From Codonopsis lanceolata (Eukaryota > Streptophyta > Magnoliopsida > Asterales > Campanulaceae), in assembly GCA_013146195.2 (NCBI GenBank), contig CM028377.1, positions 32,927,632 through 32,991,631 on the forward strand: a DNA stretch of 64,000 nt, given 5' to 3'. Under the pieces are notes generated by a model. It did not search any database. It was given only the letters and a program-made list of their open reading frames with translations, and was not told the DNA's origin. The number at the start of each line of letters is the position of its first letter. The first letter of the stretch is position 1. Shown here piece after piece: positions 61,691 to 64,000 of this stretch. Both the position numbers and the translations under genes were made by a program.

Positions 61691-63000
61691 GGCTTAATTC
61701 TTAATTTGGCCACTCTACTATCGCGAAAAGCCCGCTAAACTCACTCTACTACCATTTTTCACAGTTTGGTAACTCAACTTTACAAAAAGTTTCACGTTAA
61801 TAACTCTGTCTATTTTTTTGGATGAACCGCTTAAAATATTTCTGAAAACCGAAACTATCCTTACGATTCACGTATTCTCTCACCATCACAAGAGCCAAAA
61901 CACAAACACAGAACTGAGATTGAAGAAGAAAAAGAGACGCATAAGCAACATCAACTTGTAGTCATCGTCAAATCGTAGATAGGAAGAGTGAATTTGGTGT
62001 AGTATGGAAGCTATAGAACTCCATTGTCGGAGATATGCAACATAGAGATGAACTTCAGCCACATCTTTTCCCTCGATTTTAGAGAGAGAAAGGAAACCCA
62101 TTAAAATTAGGCCTCACATCAGGTTAACAACATAGGATATGGTGCTTTAGTTGCTTTTGGTGGGTGGCGGTTTTGTCGGTCGCAGCTTCAACAACTCTGG
62201 CTTTAAAGAGAAGAGACCGACGCTTTAGTAATTCTTTGGTGGAGTTGTTGAAATGTCAATGTGACAAGTAAGCAGAAACGAGAAAGAGAATTTTGGTTTA
62301 TATCTGTGCGATTTTTGGATACGATTTGTAAGAAGAGGATAGTGAAAATGGATCCAAAAGCAATCTACGGTAGCAGATCTAAGAGGGTCGGTGGCTACAA
62401 CTACTATGACGCTTCGTGGAAACAATTTTAAAGTTTGCCTAGGAAAAGCGAAGCCCATAATTGATGAATTGAGGGCTGAATTTTAGGGTTTGTTTAGATA
62501 GAGAGAGAAATAAAGAAATGTACAAGGAGAAGCCAAAAGCCAACTTTGGGTGACACAATCCGGTCACAAACCCCCCCCCCCCAAAGTTTCTAAGAAGATA
62601 AACAAGTGGTGTAATCTCATTAGCCCCACACGGATTTGGATTTGGATTTGGTAAGTAACAAAATTCCCCCAAGCTTTGGTTTTGATGGCGCCATTGTTGA
62701 GAATGAGAGAGAAAATGGAGGTGTAAATTTTAAATTTGTGAGACTTCAGTAAATTAACTAATGGCTACAGGGGGTACTTTAGTCATTTTGACAATACAAT
62801 AGTAGGGCATTTCAGTCTTTTTAACGAGTTCCGTTAACGACATCCACTTCATGAATCATATTGAAGCTTTTTGTAAAGTAGAGTTACCAAATTGTGAAAA
62901 ATGATAGTAAAGTGAGCTTAGCGGACTTTTCACGATGGTAGAGTGACCAAATTGAGAATTAAGCCTAATTATAATTTTGTTGTTAGAGAATTAAGCCTAA
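61691..63000. mobile_element. Long-TIR Mutator-like element
   Basis: About 115 bp at the left (AGGCTTAATTCTTAATTTGG...TTTACAAAAAG) is repeated inversely at the right (CTTTTTGTAAAGTAGAGTTA...GAATTAAGCCT). The right end is itself partly doubled (62954-62974 and 62986-63000). A 7-bp AATTAAT follows and also precedes the element. The interior (about 61.87-62.75 kb) is unlike the arms and may be captured host sequence. On the minus strand it contains AAACCCTAAAATTCAG and then an ATG at 62458 opening a 77-codon frame. Boundaries are uncertain by some tens of bases. Confidence 0.6.
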
Positions 63001-63318
63001 TTAATGCCCCTTACTTTGATTGGCTTATCTTGTAGATACTTTATTTTGTTGGGGGGAATAATAGGACACTTGTAAATTAATGTTTATTGGGAATCTTAAG
63101 TGGCCACAAACTATGAAACATTTATTAATAGAAAGTTGGACAATATATATATGAAACAGAAGGAGTAGTAACCATTGACATGAAGCACTAACTAATTCAA
63201 GATTAGCAATTCAAAGATTGAACTAGGTACTATGTTGAATGCAAAAGCAAATCAAAAGAATTCACAGTCAAATAATCTATTAACGCCTATGAATTAATCG
63301 ATAAGAATTGACCAAACC

Positions 63319-64000
63319 ATGCTAATTAACACTAACCAACAGAGGTGTAATTTGAGGGGAGCCCGGAGTTTTTTGCTAGTACGAGGTTTGCGCCAAGGAG
63401 ACCCTATTTCTCCATTTCTGTTCATCATTGTTATGGAAGCTCTTAGTAAGATCATAGAGACTGCTGTCACAAATGGATTAATTCGAGGGTGTTCAGTAGG
63501 GAGGGAGGTTGGCTCTCAGGTGTTGGTATCTCATTTGCTATTCGCAGATGACACCCTGGTTTTTTGCGAGGCTAAGGCAGCTCAGCTGGGTTACCTAAGG
63601 TTGCTCCTGTTATTCTTCCAGGCGGCTTCAGGTTTGAAGGTGAACATTTTGAAGAGTGAGCTGTTGGCCGTGGGCGAGGAGGAGAATATGGATGATTTGG
63701 CTGCATTTTTTGGTTGTAAGGTAGGTGGTTTCCCAACGACTTATCTTGGGCTTCCTTTAGGTGCTAATTCTAGAAATAAAGAGTTGTGGAACCCGATTAT
63801 AGCAAGATTCAAACACAGGTTAGGGGGCTGAAAAAAACAGTATCTTTCTAAGGGAGGCAGATTAACCCTTATCAAAAGTACCCTCTCAAGCTTGCCTACT
63901 TATTTTATGTCGATGTTTGCTATGTCTATTTCAGTGGTGCAGAGGATCGAAAAGTTGGAGAGAGACTTTTTTGTGGAAGGGTCAAGCAGTGAATAGAAAG
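63319..64000 (+). pseudogene. LINE ORF2 reverse transcriptase, 5'-truncated, runs off the window
   Basis: Plant L1-type reverse transcriptase: RGLRQGDPISPFLFIIVMEA (finger/palm), catalytic FADDTLVFCEA, AASGLKVNILKSELLAVG and GFPTTYLGLPLG, then YLSKGGRLTLIKSTLSSLPT after the break. The RT homology begins only at about 63.35 kb, so the N-terminal endonuclease and half of RT are missing. TGA at 63829-63831 replaces an expected Trp codon, and an extra T in the run near 63971 shifts the frame. Orientation is opposite to the other LINE ends here, so it is a separate insertion. Confidence 0.88.

Noticed and set aside
1..64000. tRNA, rRNA, snoRNA or miRNA genes
   Set aside because: I found no sequence with convincing tRNA arms or rRNA segments. 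The TGGTATCAGAG motifs are retroelement primer-binding sites, not tRNA genes.

Overview
This is a plant nuclear window, most likely from a eudicot. It carries two intron-rich host genes, both on the minus strand, separated and invaded by plant-type transposable elements. The two genes are a TPR protein of the CABIN1/HIRA-complex family and a plastid RNA polymerase sigma factor. The elements are Ty1/copia LTR retrotransposons, L1-type LINE ends, Stowaway-, hAT- and Mutator-like TIR elements, and a SINE-like repeat. A run of exactly 100 N (38889-38988) shows that this is a draft scaffold. I cannot name the species.

Layout. 1-18.4 kb: the 5' two thirds or more of the CABIN1-like gene. Sixteen exons are resolved from the start codon at 18398-18400 down to a splice donor at position 24, and the gene runs off the left edge. 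Its introns hold several MITEs (one with another element nested in it) and LINE remnants. 18.5-20.5 kb: AT-rich intergenic DNA. 20.5-31.2 kb: non-coding, LTR-like DNA resembling Tat/Ogre-type Ty3/gypsy LTRs. It is interrupted by a complete Ty1/copia element (22259-27807, 5-bp target duplication GATAC). It also contains a 1.6-kb array of short perfect hairpins (28574-30150) whose arms change in a compensatory way. 31.2-50.2 kb: two related Ty1/copia elements of a SIRE-like type in opposite orientation, meeting at the N gap. Both have gag, pol and a long region after pol, which in the minus-strand copy holds an extra ORF. 50.2-53.2 kb: MITE-rich intergenic DNA. 53.2-59.2 kb (5' exon not securely found): the SIGC-like sigma factor gene. 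Its largest intron (54.3-58.1 kb) holds LINE ends, a tandem repeat and a hAT-like element. 59.2-64 kb: SINE-like and LINE fragments, a long-TIR element, and at the right edge the reverse-transcriptase part of a LINE.

The two host genes have no shared pathway visible here: one is predicted to act in nucleosome assembly in the nucleus, the other in plastid transcription. Nothing suggests an operon or cluster. The most unusual items are the covarying hairpin minisatellite; a non-random pattern of differences at CAG/CTG/CCG sites flanking the gap, which looks like basecalling error rather than mutation; and a gag stop with offset pol frame shared by both SIRE-like copies.
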